A DNA stretch of 39,566 nt from UBA3537 sp049889395 (GCA_049889395.1 JBMHDM010000038.1:1-39566), one strand, 5' to 3'; positions 9,101 through 16,870 are shown, counted from the stretch's first letter. Made by a program: numbers and translations. Notes: generated from the letters alone by a model not told the origin.

Positions 9101-9505
9101 GAACAAAAAGACCCGCTTTTGATATACAAATTTGAATCATTCGAATTATTCAAAGCCATGATAGATCAGGTCAATAAAGATGTTATATCCTTTTTGTTCA
9201 AAGGTGAAATTCCACAAGAAACAGCCCATACCATACGAGAGGCTAAAGCACGTCGTCGTGAAAAAATACAAACATCCAAAGATGTTATTCCAAATATGGA
9301 TGAACGAGCCGCACAAGCCAGAGCGGCAGGACAAACCCAAGTTCAGCATGGCCCTGTAGAGACCATTGTCAGAGAGCAACCAAAAATTGGTAGAAATGAT
9401 CGTGTGACCATCAAACATGTGATGAGTGGCGAAAATAAAACAGTCAAATACAAACAAGCCATTCCATTGATTCAGAAAGGAGAATGGGTTCTAATTAACG
9501 ATTAG
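6152..9505 (+). CDS. secA: Preprotein translocase ATPase SecA
   Basis: Motor ATPase that pushes unfolded preproteins through SecYEG. 1,117 residues, the usual Bacteroidetes length, longer than E. coli SecA because of insertions in the first nucleotide-binding domain (about residues 55-110 and 320-440). Motifs: Walker A TGEGKT (residues 194-199), VDEIDSVLIDDARTPLIISG, the GRGTDIKLS helicase motif, QLRGRAGRQGDPG, and the helical scaffold IDDAWKTHLRKMDELKQ. The C terminus ends ...QKGEWVLIND without the CxCx8C(H/C) zinc site that binds SecB, as expected in this phylum. Monocistronic; the stop is 1 bp from the end of the convergent M23 gene. Confidence 0.98.
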   Translation: MSILNSVLKVFVGDKSKKDVKAIIPIVNKIKQFEPAMVKLSHDELRAKTQEFKAKIKDACNANESAIKALKEEANTTSDIDRKEDIYQEIDRLNDAIYETTQRILNEILPEAFAVVKETASRFVHHTTLEVEATAFDREIGGNKDYVKLKGDKALWSNSWDAAGKPITWDMIHYDVQLIGGVAMHQGKIAEMQTGEGKTLVATLPVYLNALTGKGVHLVTVNDYLAKRDSAWMAPIFQFHGLSVDCIDHHKPNSAERKKAYEADITYGTNNEFGFDYLRDNMAHTVADLVQKPHHYAIVDEIDSVLIDDARTPLIISGPVPQGDRHEFMELKPKIQDIVNVQRKYLTGVLAEAKKNIAAGETTEGGIQLLRVFRGMPKNKALIKFLSVEGVKQLLQKTENFYMQDNNREMPKIDAELYYVIDEKNNQIELSDKGVDYLSGADDPNFFVMPEMGMEISKIESQNLSAEKEAELKEELFREFGVKSERIHTMNQLLKAYALFEKDIQYVVMDHKVMIVDEQTGRIMDGRRYSDGLHQAIEAKENVKIEAATQTFATITLQNYFRMYRKLSGMTGTAVTEAGEFWEIYKLDVVEIPTNRPIARDDREDLVYKTKREKYNAVIQEVTQLSNAGRPVLIGTTSVEISELLGKMLSRQKIQHNVLNAKLHKKEADIVAEAGQPGQVTIATNMAGRGTDIKLSDQVKQAGGLAIIGTERHDSRRVDRQLRGRAGRQGDPGSSQFYVSLEDNLMRLFGSERIAKMMDRMGLKEGEVIQHSMISKSIERAQKKVEENQFGIRKRLLEYDDVMNAQREVVYKRRFNALNGERLRVDLANMVYDTAEIITETNKAANDFKNFEFELIRYFSMSAPFSASEFESKSNQDITRLVYKEAFNHYEAKMERNADLAFPVIKNVYENQSDKFKRIVVPFTDGTKTLQVVTDLEQSYNTNGKQLVSDFEKNISLAIIDDAWKTHLRKMDELKQSVQLAVHEQKDPLLIYKFESFELFKAMIDQVNKDVISFLFKGEIPQETAHTIREAKARRREKIQTSKDVIPNMDERAAQARAAGQTQVQHGPVETIVREQPKIGRNDRVTIKHVMSGENKTVKYKQAIPLIQKGEWVLIND

Positions 9506-9506
9506 A

Positions 9507-10190
9507 TTATTTTAGCTTTAGAATTGAATTAGGATCAGGACAGTTAGCTTTATAAAATTCAAGTTCTGAAAGACTACATACACCCGGGTAATCGCCAAAA
9601 TGCCCCTGTATATCTCTAATAACTTGAAAATGAAGATGCGGCGGATAATCTCCGTTTACTGCACGATCACCCAAAAATGCAATACAATCCCCAGATTTAA
9701 CGCTCGAACCAATGGTTAGATTTTGAATGGATTCTAAAGACAAATGACCATACAGCGTAAAAAATTGAATTCCTGAAAATCTATGCTCCAAAATAATAGT
9801 GGGTCCGTAATCGCCTAGCGCCCTGTTGTTTTTAAAACTATGAATAGTCCCATCAAAAGCAGCCATTACAGGTGTATTTGCTGCATACCAAAGGTCTATT
9901 CCCAAGTGGATATTACGTTGATTTTTTGTGGTTGGATCATTAAAATGTTTGCTCCGTTGATAAATTTTACGATGCTCTAAATAACCCCCATAGGCAATCT
10001 CTTTCTTGGCTTGTTGAAGATATTGATTAATATATGTTGAAAATGAATCTGAACAGGAAGAATCAATGGCGTCAAAATCGTTATTTGAAATCGATAGGTC
10101 AATGGGAAGGTACGATTCTAACCCTACATCAGGTGCAATCAATTGGATTGGAGTACTTGAAAAAGAATCTAATAAGACATTGAAACTCAT
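9507..10190 (-). CDS. M23 family metallopeptidase-like protein without signal peptide
   Basis: 227 residues with the LytM/M23 zinc motifs HLGIDL (H...D), LYGHLS and HLHFQ, all present, so metal binding looks intact. M23 enzymes usually cut peptidoglycan cross-bridges in the periplasm, but no signal peptide or membrane segment is seen here (start MSFNVLLDSFSSTPIQLIAP). The C-terminal ELEFYKANCPDPN resembles the M23 segment found between a phosphotransferase and a class III aminotransferase in some large bacterial fusion proteins; that comparison is from memory. A cytoplasmic or carrier-domain role is therefore possible. Divergent from meaB, convergent with secA. Confidence 0.8.
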   Translation of the reverse strand: MSFNVLLDSFSSTPIQLIAPDVGLESYLPIDLSISNNDFDAIDSSCSDSFSTYINQYLQQAKKEIAYGGYLEHRKIYQRSKHFNDPTTKNQRNIHLGIDLWYAANTPVMAAFDGTIHSFKNNRALGDYGPTIILEHRFSGIQFFTLYGHLSLESIQNLTIGSSVKSGDCIAFLGDRAVNGDYPPHLHFQVIRDIQGHFGDYPGVCSLSELEFYKANCPDPNSILKLK

Positions 10191-10232
10191 ACCATAAATA
10201 TAGGATTTGTAGGATTTTAAAAGAAATAAAAA

Positions 10233-10260
10233 ACATTCAAAATTTATTAACTTTGAATGT
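10233..10260. repeat. Inverted repeat in the M23/meaB divergent region
   Basis: ACATTCAAA and TTTGAATGT form a perfect 9-bp inverted repeat around a 10-nt AT-only loop. No T-tract follows on either strand, so it is not a typical terminator. Its place between two divergent starts (10190 and 10294) would suit an operator; no regulator is known. Confidence 0.45.
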
Positions 10261-10293
10261 TAGGTATTTGTATTGTTATTATATTGAACCGTT

Positions 10294-11385
10294 TTGAAAA
10301 AAAAATCTCCAAAAAAAAACATTTCTGAAATCAGAGGGGTGAAACAAACCCAAACTACAAATATTGAGGCCATAAAACAGATTCAGCTTAGGCGACGAAG
10401 TTTATTGGATTGTGAAACCTTGTTTAATAACATCATCAAAGGCGACAGAACAGCTTTGAGCCAAGGGATTACACTAATTGAAAGTGCAAAACACGACGAT
10501 AGAGTATTGGCAAATACTCTGATAAACAAGTGTTTAAGTCGTCCAAAGCCACAGTCTATTCGCGTGGGAATCACGGGTGTTCCGGGCGTGGGAAAAAGTA
10601 CGTTTATTGAATCTTTGGGACAATATCTAACAGAGCGTGGAGAGCGGATTGCGGTGTTGGCTATCGACCCGAGCAGTAATATAACTAAAGGTAGTATTTT
10701 GGGCGATAAAACTCGAATGATGACTTTAGTTCAAAACGAAAATGCCTTTATAAGGCCAACTCCAACTGGTACCGTTCTTGGTGGAGTGGGTCAATACACA
10801 AGAGAAGCTATCATTTTGTGTGAAACTGCAGGACTCAGCACCATTCTGATTGAAACAGTTGGTGTCGGTCAAAATGAAGTAACGGTTAACGAAATAGTGG
10901 ATTTTTGTATGCTATTGAAATTAGCTGGTGCTGGAGACGAACTCCAAGGCATTAAACGTGGTGTAATAGAAATGGCGGATAGTATTTTGATCCATAAAGC
11001 TGACGGCGATAATATTAAAGCGGCCAAACTGGCCAAATTAGAATTTAGAAATTCACTTCACCTATATGCTCAAAAACAATCTGGGTGGCAACCCAAGATT
11101 CAGTTGTGTAGCTCATTAACTGGAAAAGGCATAAAAGAAGCATGGCAATTAGTGGAAAATTATATTTCCATTACTCAATCTAATGGTTATTTTGAACAAA
11201 ATCGGGAAAATCAAAATATTTTTTGGATGAAAAAAGCCATCGAAAATAAACTTCAATCCTCTTTTTTTGAACATCCTGAAATTCAATCTGAAATAACAAA
11301 ACAAATGGAGCGCGTCAAAACCAATATGGTTACGCCATTTCAAGCTGCAGAAGCATTATTTGACTTGTATAAATCGAGATTGTAG
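10294..11385 (+). CDS. meaB: Methylmalonyl-CoA mutase-associated GTPase MeaB
   Basis: G3E-type GTPase that protects methylmalonyl-CoA mutase and gates delivery of adenosylcobalamin. 363 residues; Walker A GVPGVGKS (about 95-102), AIDPSS, the switch region TPTGTVLGGVG, ETVGVGQNEV, and HKADGDN in place of the usual NKADGDN base-recognition motif. Starts at TTG followed by a Lys-rich leader; an ATG start is not available near the family N terminus. The mutase subunits are not in this window. The 3' end overlaps the convergent PAP2 gene by 30 bp. The earlier adenosyltransferase gene belongs to the same pathway. Confidence 0.93.
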   Translation: MKKKSPKKNISEIRGVKQTQTTNIEAIKQIQLRRRSLLDCETLFNNIIKGDRTALSQGITLIESAKHDDRVLANTLINKCLSRPKPQSIRVGITGVPGVGKSTFIESLGQYLTERGERIAVLAIDPSSNITKGSILGDKTRMMTLVQNENAFIRPTPTGTVLGGVGQYTREAIILCETAGLSTILIETVGVGQNEVTVNEIVDFCMLLKLAGAGDELQGIKRGVIEMADSILIHKADGDNIKAAKLAKLEFRNSLHLYAQKQSGWQPKIQLCSSLTGKGIKEAWQLVENYISITQSNGYFEQNRENQNIFWMKKAIENKLQSSFFEHPEIQSEITKQMERVKTNMVTPFQAAEALFDLYKSRL

Positions 11386-11928
11386 TAGACTGAAAATTGT
11401 ATAAAATAGATAACCAGATAAGGCACCAAAAGTCCAGCCGCAAATAACGTCTAAAGGGAAATGTAGCCCCAGATAAATCCGGCTATAGCCTACAAATACA
11501 CTCCACATAATCATCAAATAAATCCATGGTTTATAGGCGCTTCTTAGCATTAATATGACAAAAATAGCTACTGCCATTGAATTCGAGGAATGCCCAGAAA
11601 AGAAGCCATAGCCCCAACAGTCACCTTGACGAAGAAACTCCAGTACTCCTTCTTGAGCACAGGGTCTTAACCGTTGAAAAGAATATTTGAATAGATTGGT
11701 TATTTGATCTGTAAAAGTTATCATTCCAGCAAGAGATATCACTAAAAGTGCAATAGATTTCTTATTTAGCGATTTGCACATCAAATACAATATAAGCACA
11801 TATAGTGGTATAGATGATAGTTTGTTTGTAATGAATCTCCAAAAGGGATCCCATCGGACGTCTCCCAAGTTATTTAAGTATAATAATAAGGATTGGTCAA
11901 ATTCTAATATGTTATCTAAAAGGGACAC
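11356..11928 (-). CDS. PAP2-family membrane phosphatase
   Basis: 190-residue membrane protein with the three phosphatase motifs of the type 2 phosphatidic acid phosphatase family: K-x6-RP (Lys81...Arg88-Pro89), the SGH core (111-113, here FFSGHSS instead of PSGH), and SR-x5-H-x3-D (Ser149...Asp160). About five membrane helices. Family members dephosphorylate lipid phosphates such as undecaprenyl pyrophosphate, phosphatidic acid or lipid A. Starts at GTG, whose G is the last base of the stop of the preceding 76-residue gene (TAGTG), so it is translationally coupled. Its 3' end overlaps meaB on the other strand. Confidence 0.9.
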   Translation of the reverse strand: MSLLDNILEFDQSLLLYLNNLGDVRWDPFWRFITNKLSSIPLYVLILYLMCKSLNKKSIALLVISLAGMITFTDQITNLFKYSFQRLRPCAQEGVLEFLRQGDCWGYGFFSGHSSNSMAVAIFVILMLRSAYKPWIYLMIMWSVFVGYSRIYLGLHFPLDVICGWTFGALSGYLFYTIFSLLQSRFIQVK

Positions 11929-12158
11929 TAATTGGTGTTATATTTGGCTACTTCAGCATCATAAAATTCCGTGGCTTTAACAATAGCATGTTCAGCTTCA
12001 GATTGTAATTCTTTTTCGTCTTGTTGATCAAAATCTTCAAACCACTGGATGGTATCGTTCTCAAGATTTACTATAAACCGTGGAAATTCGGTGTGGATAA
12101 CAAAGATGGCATCTGGATAATCAGAATTATCGCCAAGTATAAATTTTGGTAATTCCAT
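11928..12158 (-). CDS. Conserved small hypothetical protein (76 aa)
   Basis: Acidic soluble protein of 76 residues with no signal peptide or membrane segment: a beta-rich N-terminal half (PRFIVNLENDTIQWFEDF) and a helical C-terminal half (EKELQSEAEHAIVKATEFYDAEV). I do not recognise a named domain. It looks real because it is packed between two genes: 2 nt after the MATE stop and coupled by TAGTG to the PAP2 gene. The function is unknown. Confidence 0.7.
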   Translation of the reverse strand: MELPKFILGDNSDYPDAIFVIHTEFPRFIVNLENDTIQWFEDFDQQDEKELQSEAEHAIVKATEFYDAEVAKYNTN

Positions 12159-12160
12159 AA

Positions 12161-13534
12161 TTAGTTTTGTTCTAAAATTAATTTTTTAGATAAATTCTCA
12201 AAACGAAGATATAAAAAAACCGAGGAAGCGGTTAGGCCAGCCAATAACCCAATCCAGATTCCTGTGCTGCCGTATAATGAAGGATCACCCAAAACATAAG
12301 AAATTGGAAAGCCAATGATCCAGTAGGCTACAAATGTGATCAGAGTTGGAATTTTTACATCTTGAAGCCCCCTGAGAGCCCCTAAAAATACCACTTGTGT
12401 GCTATCACTAATTTGAAATAATGCTGCGACAATCAATAAATTTGACGCCATACTGATAACACTTTGGTTGTCTACAGCATTTTTAATGTCACTCATGTCT
12501 AGATAAAGTGTAGGCAGAAATTGATTTAAAACTAAAAAAGTAATGGCAAAACAAGTCGCAAATCCTAAGCCCATCAGAAAAATTGATTTTGCAATCCGCC
12601 TAAGTTCGAGAGGTCGTTTTAACCCTTTTTGGTTGCCAACTCGTATCGTGGCGGTGACACTTAACCCAGTTGCAATCATGAAAGTCATCGACGATAGGTT
12701 AAGCGCAATTTGATTGGCAGCTTGAGCATTTTTGCCTAAAATACCACTGAGCCAAATGGCGGCTGTGAAAATACCCACTTCAAAAAACATTTGGAGGGCA
12801 CTAGGTAAACCTAGTCCAATAATTTTTTTTATCATTTTTTGATCCAAAACAAACACTTTGAGCTGATCTAGATAGGCCTTTGTCCGATCTAATTTTCTCA
12901 AAAAATACCACATTAATACTAACATCACAATACGAGAGATTAATGTTCCTATACCTGCTCCAACAACACCGAGTTTGGGAAAACCCCAAGCTCCAAAAAT
13001 TAAAACATAATTAAAAAAAACATTTAAAACATTGGCCACTACTGTAGCATACATTGGATATCTTGTAAGAGACATCCCATCACTAAATTGTTTGAACGCT
13101 TGGAATACAATGAGAGGTATTAATGAAACTGCAATAATATCCAAATATGGTAGAGCCAAAATCACGACTTCTTGTGGCTGGTCCATTACATGCATCAGTG
13201 GTTTGGCCAAAATCATTAAAATAAACAATACGAATGCCATAACGCTACAAAGAACCAAACCATGTTTTAGGGCAGATTTACCAATACCAAAACTGCCTTC
13301 AGAATCTGCCTCAGCTACTAATGGTGTGATGGCTGTTGAAAATCCGATTCCCAACGACATGGCTACAAAAAAGAAACTGTTCCCTAGCGATACTGCAGCT
13401 AGCTCTGCAGTACCCAACTGGCCGACCATGATATTATCAATCAGGCCCACAAATGTATGTCCCAACATTCCCAATATTACAGGTGCAGCTAGGTGCCAAT
13501 TGTATCGAAACTCCTGAACGTACGCAGATAACAT
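12161..13534 (-). CDS. MATE family multidrug efflux transporter
   Basis: 457 residues with 12 predicted membrane helices in two similar halves, the MATE layout (VILGMLGHTFVGLIDNIMVGQLGTAELAAVS in the first helices, matching the family's N-terminal signature). NorM-like cation-coupled efflux of organic cations or drugs at the inner membrane; the substrate is not predictable. Starts at ATG, 18 nt after the DUF5606 gene, in a six-gene minus-strand operon with ruvX, def and PAP2. Confidence 0.93.
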   Translation of the reverse strand: MLSAYVQEFRYNWHLAAPVILGMLGHTFVGLIDNIMVGQLGTAELAAVSLGNSFFFVAMSLGIGFSTAITPLVAEADSEGSFGIGKSALKHGLVLCSVMAFVLFILMILAKPLMHVMDQPQEVVILALPYLDIIAVSLIPLIVFQAFKQFSDGMSLTRYPMYATVVANVLNVFFNYVLIFGAWGFPKLGVVGAGIGTLISRIVMLVLMWYFLRKLDRTKAYLDQLKVFVLDQKMIKKIIGLGLPSALQMFFEVGIFTAAIWLSGILGKNAQAANQIALNLSSMTFMIATGLSVTATIRVGNQKGLKRPLELRRIAKSIFLMGLGFATCFAITFLVLNQFLPTLYLDMSDIKNAVDNQSVISMASNLLIVAALFQISDSTQVVFLGALRGLQDVKIPTLITFVAYWIIGFPISYVLGDPSLYGSTGIWIGLLAGLTASSVFLYLRFENLSKKLILEQN

Positions 13535-13552
13535 GATCGTAACAATGTTTAA

Positions 13553-13966
13553 TTAATCCTTGGATTCATCATTAGTAGCAGATTCAAAATTAAATCCGTT
13601 GTTTAGTAGTAAATTATACCATGATATAATTTTTTTGATATCGCTTGGATACACTCTATCTTCATCGAAATTTGGAAGAATACCAAAAAAATAGGCTTCC
13701 AAATCATCTTTAGCAGATTTAGAATCAATAGGGGTCGCTTGGCCATTTTCTGTTTCAAAAATTTTTAAAAAAACATTCGCTAGCGGGACCTCCTTGTCAA
13801 GGGTAAAAATTGAAATATCGCTGAGAAGACTCAAGCTCCGATCAATTTTGACTACGGTGCGTTTTTGATCAATGAGTGATTCTACAATGTAGGCATTTTT
13901 TGTTGGAGATATCAATTTATATAACCCAGGCTTTTTTGAAATAGAAAGAATTTTATCGAGTGTCAT
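13553..13966 (-). CDS. DUF5606 domain protein
   Basis: 137 residues starting MTLDKILSISKKPGLYKLISPTKNAYIVESL, the N-terminal form of DUF5606, a Bacteroidetes-specific domain of unknown function. It continues with a small beta-rich domain and a helical part ending in an acidic tail. No signal peptide; cytoplasmic. It sits 10 nt after def and upstream of the MATE gene, so it is co-transcribed. Its place next to def and ruvX may hint at translation or nucleic-acid housekeeping, but that is context only. Confidence 0.85.
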   Translation of the reverse strand: MTLDKILSISKKPGLYKLISPTKNAYIVESLIDQKRTVVKIDRSLSLLSDISIFTLDKEVPLANVFLKIFETENGQATPIDSKSAKDDLEAYFFGILPNFDEDRVYPSDIKKIISWYNLLLNNGFNFESATNDESKD

Positions 13967-13976
13967 GAAATGAAAA

Positions 13977-14570
13977 TTAGAATCTTTTGGTTGAAATATT
14001 TGGAAATCGCATCTTATAGTCTACTTGTATTTTTCCTTTAGAAATAGAATTTAATTTACCTTTTAAAAGTCGTTTTTTTAGGGACGATACTTTGTCTGTA
14101 AACAAAACCCCTTCAATGTGGTCGTATTCGTGCTGAATGACTCTGGCGATTAAACCATCGTATTCTTCAATGTGAGTGTCGAAATTCTCGTCCTGATATT
14201 GGATTGTTATGTTTGGCTTTCTCATTACATCTTCACGAATATTGGGAATACTCAAACACCCCTCATTAAAAGCCCACTCATTTCCCGTTTGTTCTAAGAT
14301 TTTGGGGTTTATGAATGTTTTTTTAAATTGACTAAGGGCCGATTTTTCCGTATCAATAAGGGATTCATCCTCTGCAAAAGGGGCTGTATCGACTAAAAAC
14401 AACCGAATGGATCGTCCAACTTGAGGTGCTGCAAGACCAACTCCGTAAGCGCCATACATAGTTTCGTACATATTCGAAATTAGTTCTTTGAGTCCGTTAT
14501 ATTCAGAAGTAATTTCTACAGCTTTTTTCTTTAAAACTGGGTCTCCGTAAGCTACAATTGGCAATATCAT
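13977..14570 (-). CDS. def: Peptide deformylase
   Basis: Removes the N-formyl group from nascent proteins; Fe/Zn hydrolase. 197 residues with all three motifs: GVGLAAPQVG (43-52), EGCLSIP (103-109) and HEYDH (147-151). The insertion between the first and second motifs and the ending ISKGKIQVDYKMRFPNISTKRF are usual for Bacteroidetes enzymes. Second gene of the ruvX operon, 60 nt after ruvX. Confidence 0.97.
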   Translation of the reverse strand: MILPIVAYGDPVLKKKAVEITSEYNGLKELISNMYETMYGAYGVGLAAPQVGRSIRLFLVDTAPFAEDESLIDTEKSALSQFKKTFINPKILEQTGNEWAFNEGCLSIPNIREDVMRKPNITIQYQDENFDTHIEEYDGLIARVIQHEYDHIEGVLFTDKVSSLKKRLLKGKLNSISKGKIQVDYKMRFPNISTKRF

Positions 14571-14630
14571 ATTACAACATTTTGGGTCAAAAATACGACT
14601 CTAAACGCTTTTGACGCAATAGATAAACTA

Positions 14631-15041
14631 TTATTTGCGATCCAAATAAGATTGAAGTATGATTGTGGCACTAATTTGATCAATTAAACTCTTGTTTTGA
14701 CGTTTTTTTCTTGAAATCCCCGTATCGATCATGGTTTGGAAGGCTATTTTTGACGTAAACCGTTCATCAACCCTTTCGATTGGAATTTGAGGAAAGGTTT
14801 TTGTTAATTGTTTTAAAAACGGTTGTATGTACACTTCACTTTCAGATGGAGAATTGTTCATCTGTTTGGGTTCTCCAATCACAAACAAATCTACTTCCTC
14901 TGAGTTCAAATAATTCTTGAGAAAATCAATTAGACTTTTTGTTGCGACAGTTGTTAGTCCAGAGGCAATGATTTTTAAAGGGTCTGTAACAGCTACTCCC
15001 GTACGTTTCTCTCCAAAATCTAAAGCCAAAATTCTTCCCAT
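14631..15041 (-). CDS. ruvX: YqgF/RuvX family putative Holliday junction resolvase
   Basis: RNase H-fold nuclease of 136 residues; the family acts in 16S rRNA 5' processing and is proposed to resolve Holliday junctions. Visible motifs are the first catalytic strand ILALDFGEKRTGVAVTD, IGEPKQMNNSPS, and VDERFTSKIA, with the last acidic site in SLIDQISATIILQSYL. First gene of the minus-strand operon. A TACATTTG -7 box (15047-15054) ends only 5 nt before the ATG, so the mRNA may be leaderless or nearly so. Confidence 0.93.
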   Translation of the reverse strand: MGRILALDFGEKRTGVAVTDPLKIIASGLTTVATKSLIDFLKNYLNSEEVDLFVIGEPKQMNNSPSESEVYIQPFLKQLTKTFPQIPIERVDERFTSKIAFQTMIDTGISRKKRQNKSLIDQISATIILQSYLDRK

Positions 15042-15046
15042 ATCAA

Positions 15047-15054
15047 CAAATGTA
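15047..15054 (-). promoter_or_regulatory. -7 box immediately upstream of ruvX
   Basis: On the minus strand TACATTTG exactly matches TAnnTTTG, followed by TTGAT and the ATG at 15041. No clear TTG -33 lies 17-22 nt upstream. If used, transcription would begin 0-3 nt before the start codon. Confidence 0.4.
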
Positions 15055-15114
15055 CAATATTATCATGATCTTAATTTGATTATCAATGTATTTTAAAGTT
15101 TGTTCCTTAGGGGA

Positions 15115-15141
15115 TTGTTTAGGACATAAAAACTATCTTTG
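15115..15141 (+). promoter_or_regulatory. Promoter of dapD
   Basis: TTG (15115-15117), 16-nt spacer, TATCTTTG (15134-15141), the latter an exact TAnnTTTG. Predicted start near 15145, leader about 14 nt. The next four genes follow dapD without another obvious promoter or terminator, so this may also drive the glycan genes. Confidence 0.55.
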
Positions 15142-15158
15142 TATTTCAATTTAGACTT

Positions 15159-15974
15159 ATGACACATTTACAACAGACCATAGAAGCGGCATGGAACAAC
15201 AGAGATTTATTAAACGAAATAAACACTCAAAATGCGATTAGAGAAATCGTTGCACAATTAGATTCCGGATCGCTTAGAGTTGCAGAACCTACCACAGCGG
15301 GATGGCAAGTTAATGAGTGGGTCAAAAAGGCCGTAGTGATGTATTTCCCCATACAATCGATGGAAACAATCGAAGTTGGCCCATTTGAGTTTCATGATAA
15401 AATCCCGCTTAAAAAAGACTATAAAGCCAAAGGTATAAGAGTAGTCCCACACGCAGTAGCACGACACGGTTCATACATTTCTGCAGGCACAATTCTGATG
15501 CCTAGCTATGTCAATATCGGGGCGTATGTCGATAAAGGAACAATGGTAGATACATGGGCAACAGTAGGCAGTTGTGCACAAATTGGAAAAAATGTTCATC
15601 TTTCCGGTGGTGTTGGCATAGGGGGTGTTTTGGAGCCTTTGCAAGCCGCCCCTGTCATTATTGAAGATGATGCATTCATTGGCTCAAGATGTATTGTTGT
15701 TGAGGGCGTTAGAGTGGAAAAAGAAGCGGTTCTTGGGGCCAATGTCGTATTGACTGGATCAACAAAAATTATTGACGTTACGGGTGCAGAACCCAAAGAA
15801 CTCAAAGGTGTTGTTCCCTCCCGCTCAGTGGTAATCCCTGGAAGTTACACCAAAACATTTCCCGCCGGAGAATATAATGTACCATGTGCGCTAATTATTG
15901 GTAAAAGAAAAGAAAGCACCAATAAAAAAACATCGCTCAATGATGCGCTTCGAACGCATAATGTGGCTGTTTAA
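15159..15974 (+). CDS. dapD: 2,3,4,5-tetrahydropyridine-2,6-dicarboxylate N-succinyltransferase
   Basis: Succinylates tetrahydrodipicolinate in the lysine/diaminopimelate pathway, using succinyl-CoA. 271 residues: a helical N-terminal domain, then a left-handed beta-helix of hexapeptide repeats with the DapD landmarks HAVARHGSYI, NIGAYVDKGTMVDTWATVGSCAQIG and GGVGIGGVLEPLQ, ending in IPGSYTKTFPAGEYNVPCALIIGKR. The product feeds diaminopimelate for peptidoglycan and lysine; lysA, the last step, is about 19 kb downstream. Divergent from ruvX. The downstream ATP-grasp gene begins 14 nt after the stop. Confidence 0.97.
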   Translation: MTHLQQTIEAAWNNRDLLNEINTQNAIREIVAQLDSGSLRVAEPTTAGWQVNEWVKKAVVMYFPIQSMETIEVGPFEFHDKIPLKKDYKAKGIRVVPHAVARHGSYISAGTILMPSYVNIGAYVDKGTMVDTWATVGSCAQIGKNVHLSGGVGIGGVLEPLQAAPVIIEDDAFIGSRCIVVEGVRVEKEAVLGANVVLTGSTKIIDVTGAEPKELKGVVPSRSVVIPGSYTKTFPAGEYNVPCALIIGKRKESTNKKTSLNDALRTHNVAV

Positions 15975-15988
15975 TTAAAATTTATTCT

Positions 15989-16870
15989 ATGCTACATAAA
16001 ATTCGACGGTTTTTTTTGAGACACTTTCGGAAAATGCGGTTTTTACCACCCAAACTTTATGCACACATACACTACGAGTATTTCAATAAAGAAAAACTCA
16101 ATCTGAAAAACCCAATAACTTTTAATGCAAAGATTGCCTGGTATAAAGTGTTTTACAGGCCGAAAATTTTGAATCAATTAGTCGATAAATATGCAGTAAG
16201 GGATTATGTGAGACAGAAAATTGGAGCACAATACCTCAACTCAATTTATGGGGTATATGAACTAGTCGAAGATATTGATTTTGACGTATTACCCAATTCC
16301 TTTGTAATCAAAGCCACTCACGCCAGTGGGTACAATCTTATTGTAAAAGATAAGTCCAAATTAGATTTTGGTTCATCTAAAAAATTATTTAGAAAATGGC
16401 TAAAGCGAAATCAATATTACAGAATGGGTCAAGAATGGGCCTATAAAAATGTACAGCCTAGACTGATTATAGAACAACTACTAACCGATAAGAATCAAAA
16501 AACTCTTATTGATTACAAATTTTATTGTTTCAATGGTGTGGCCAAATTTATTGATATTCATATGGATAGAGAAAGTCAGCACAAACAAGGGTGTTTTGAT
16601 TTAAATTTCAAACCATTACCGTTCGATAAAAGTCATAAATATGACAAGATTACTCAACAGATAAAAAAACCAAGCCGATACAAAGAGATGATTAAATGTG
16701 CAGAAACTTTAGCAGAAAATATTCCCTTTGTAAGAGTAGATTTTTACAATGTTAATGACCAAATCATTTTTGGTGAAATGACCTTCTACCCCTCAGATGG
16801 AAGAAAGGGCTTCCACCCACCGACTTACAATAAAATAGTTGGTGATTTTTTTACACTACCGAAATTGTAA
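15989..16870 (+). CDS. TupA-like ATP-grasp protein of surface glycan synthesis
   Basis: 293 residues of the TupA-like ATP-grasp family, often labelled glycosyltransferase or amidoligase. Landmarks are FNAKIAWYKVFYR, VDKYAVRDYVRQKIG, SFVIKATHASGYNLIV (the nucleotide loop), LIIEQLL, IDYKFYCFNGVAKFI, and the metal-binding end VRVDFYNVNDQIIFGEMTFYPSDG. Members occur in polysaccharide and teichuronopeptide clusters, where they probably ligate an amino acid or similar group to a sugar acid. A basic N-terminal stretch (HKIRRFFLRHFRKMRF) could sit on the membrane. First of four clustered glycan genes, 14 nt after dapD. The substrate cannot be inferred. Confidence 0.85.
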   Translation: MLHKIRRFFLRHFRKMRFLPPKLYAHIHYEYFNKEKLNLKNPITFNAKIAWYKVFYRPKILNQLVDKYAVRDYVRQKIGAQYLNSIYGVYELVEDIDFDVLPNSFVIKATHASGYNLIVKDKSKLDFGSSKKLFRKWLKRNQYYRMGQEWAYKNVQPRLIIEQLLTDKNQKTLIDYKFYCFNGVAKFIDIHMDRESQHKQGCFDLNFKPLPFDKSHKYDKITQQIKKPSRYKEMIKCAETLAENIPFVRVDFYNVNDQIIFGEMTFYPSDGRKGFHPPTYNKIVGDFFTLPKL

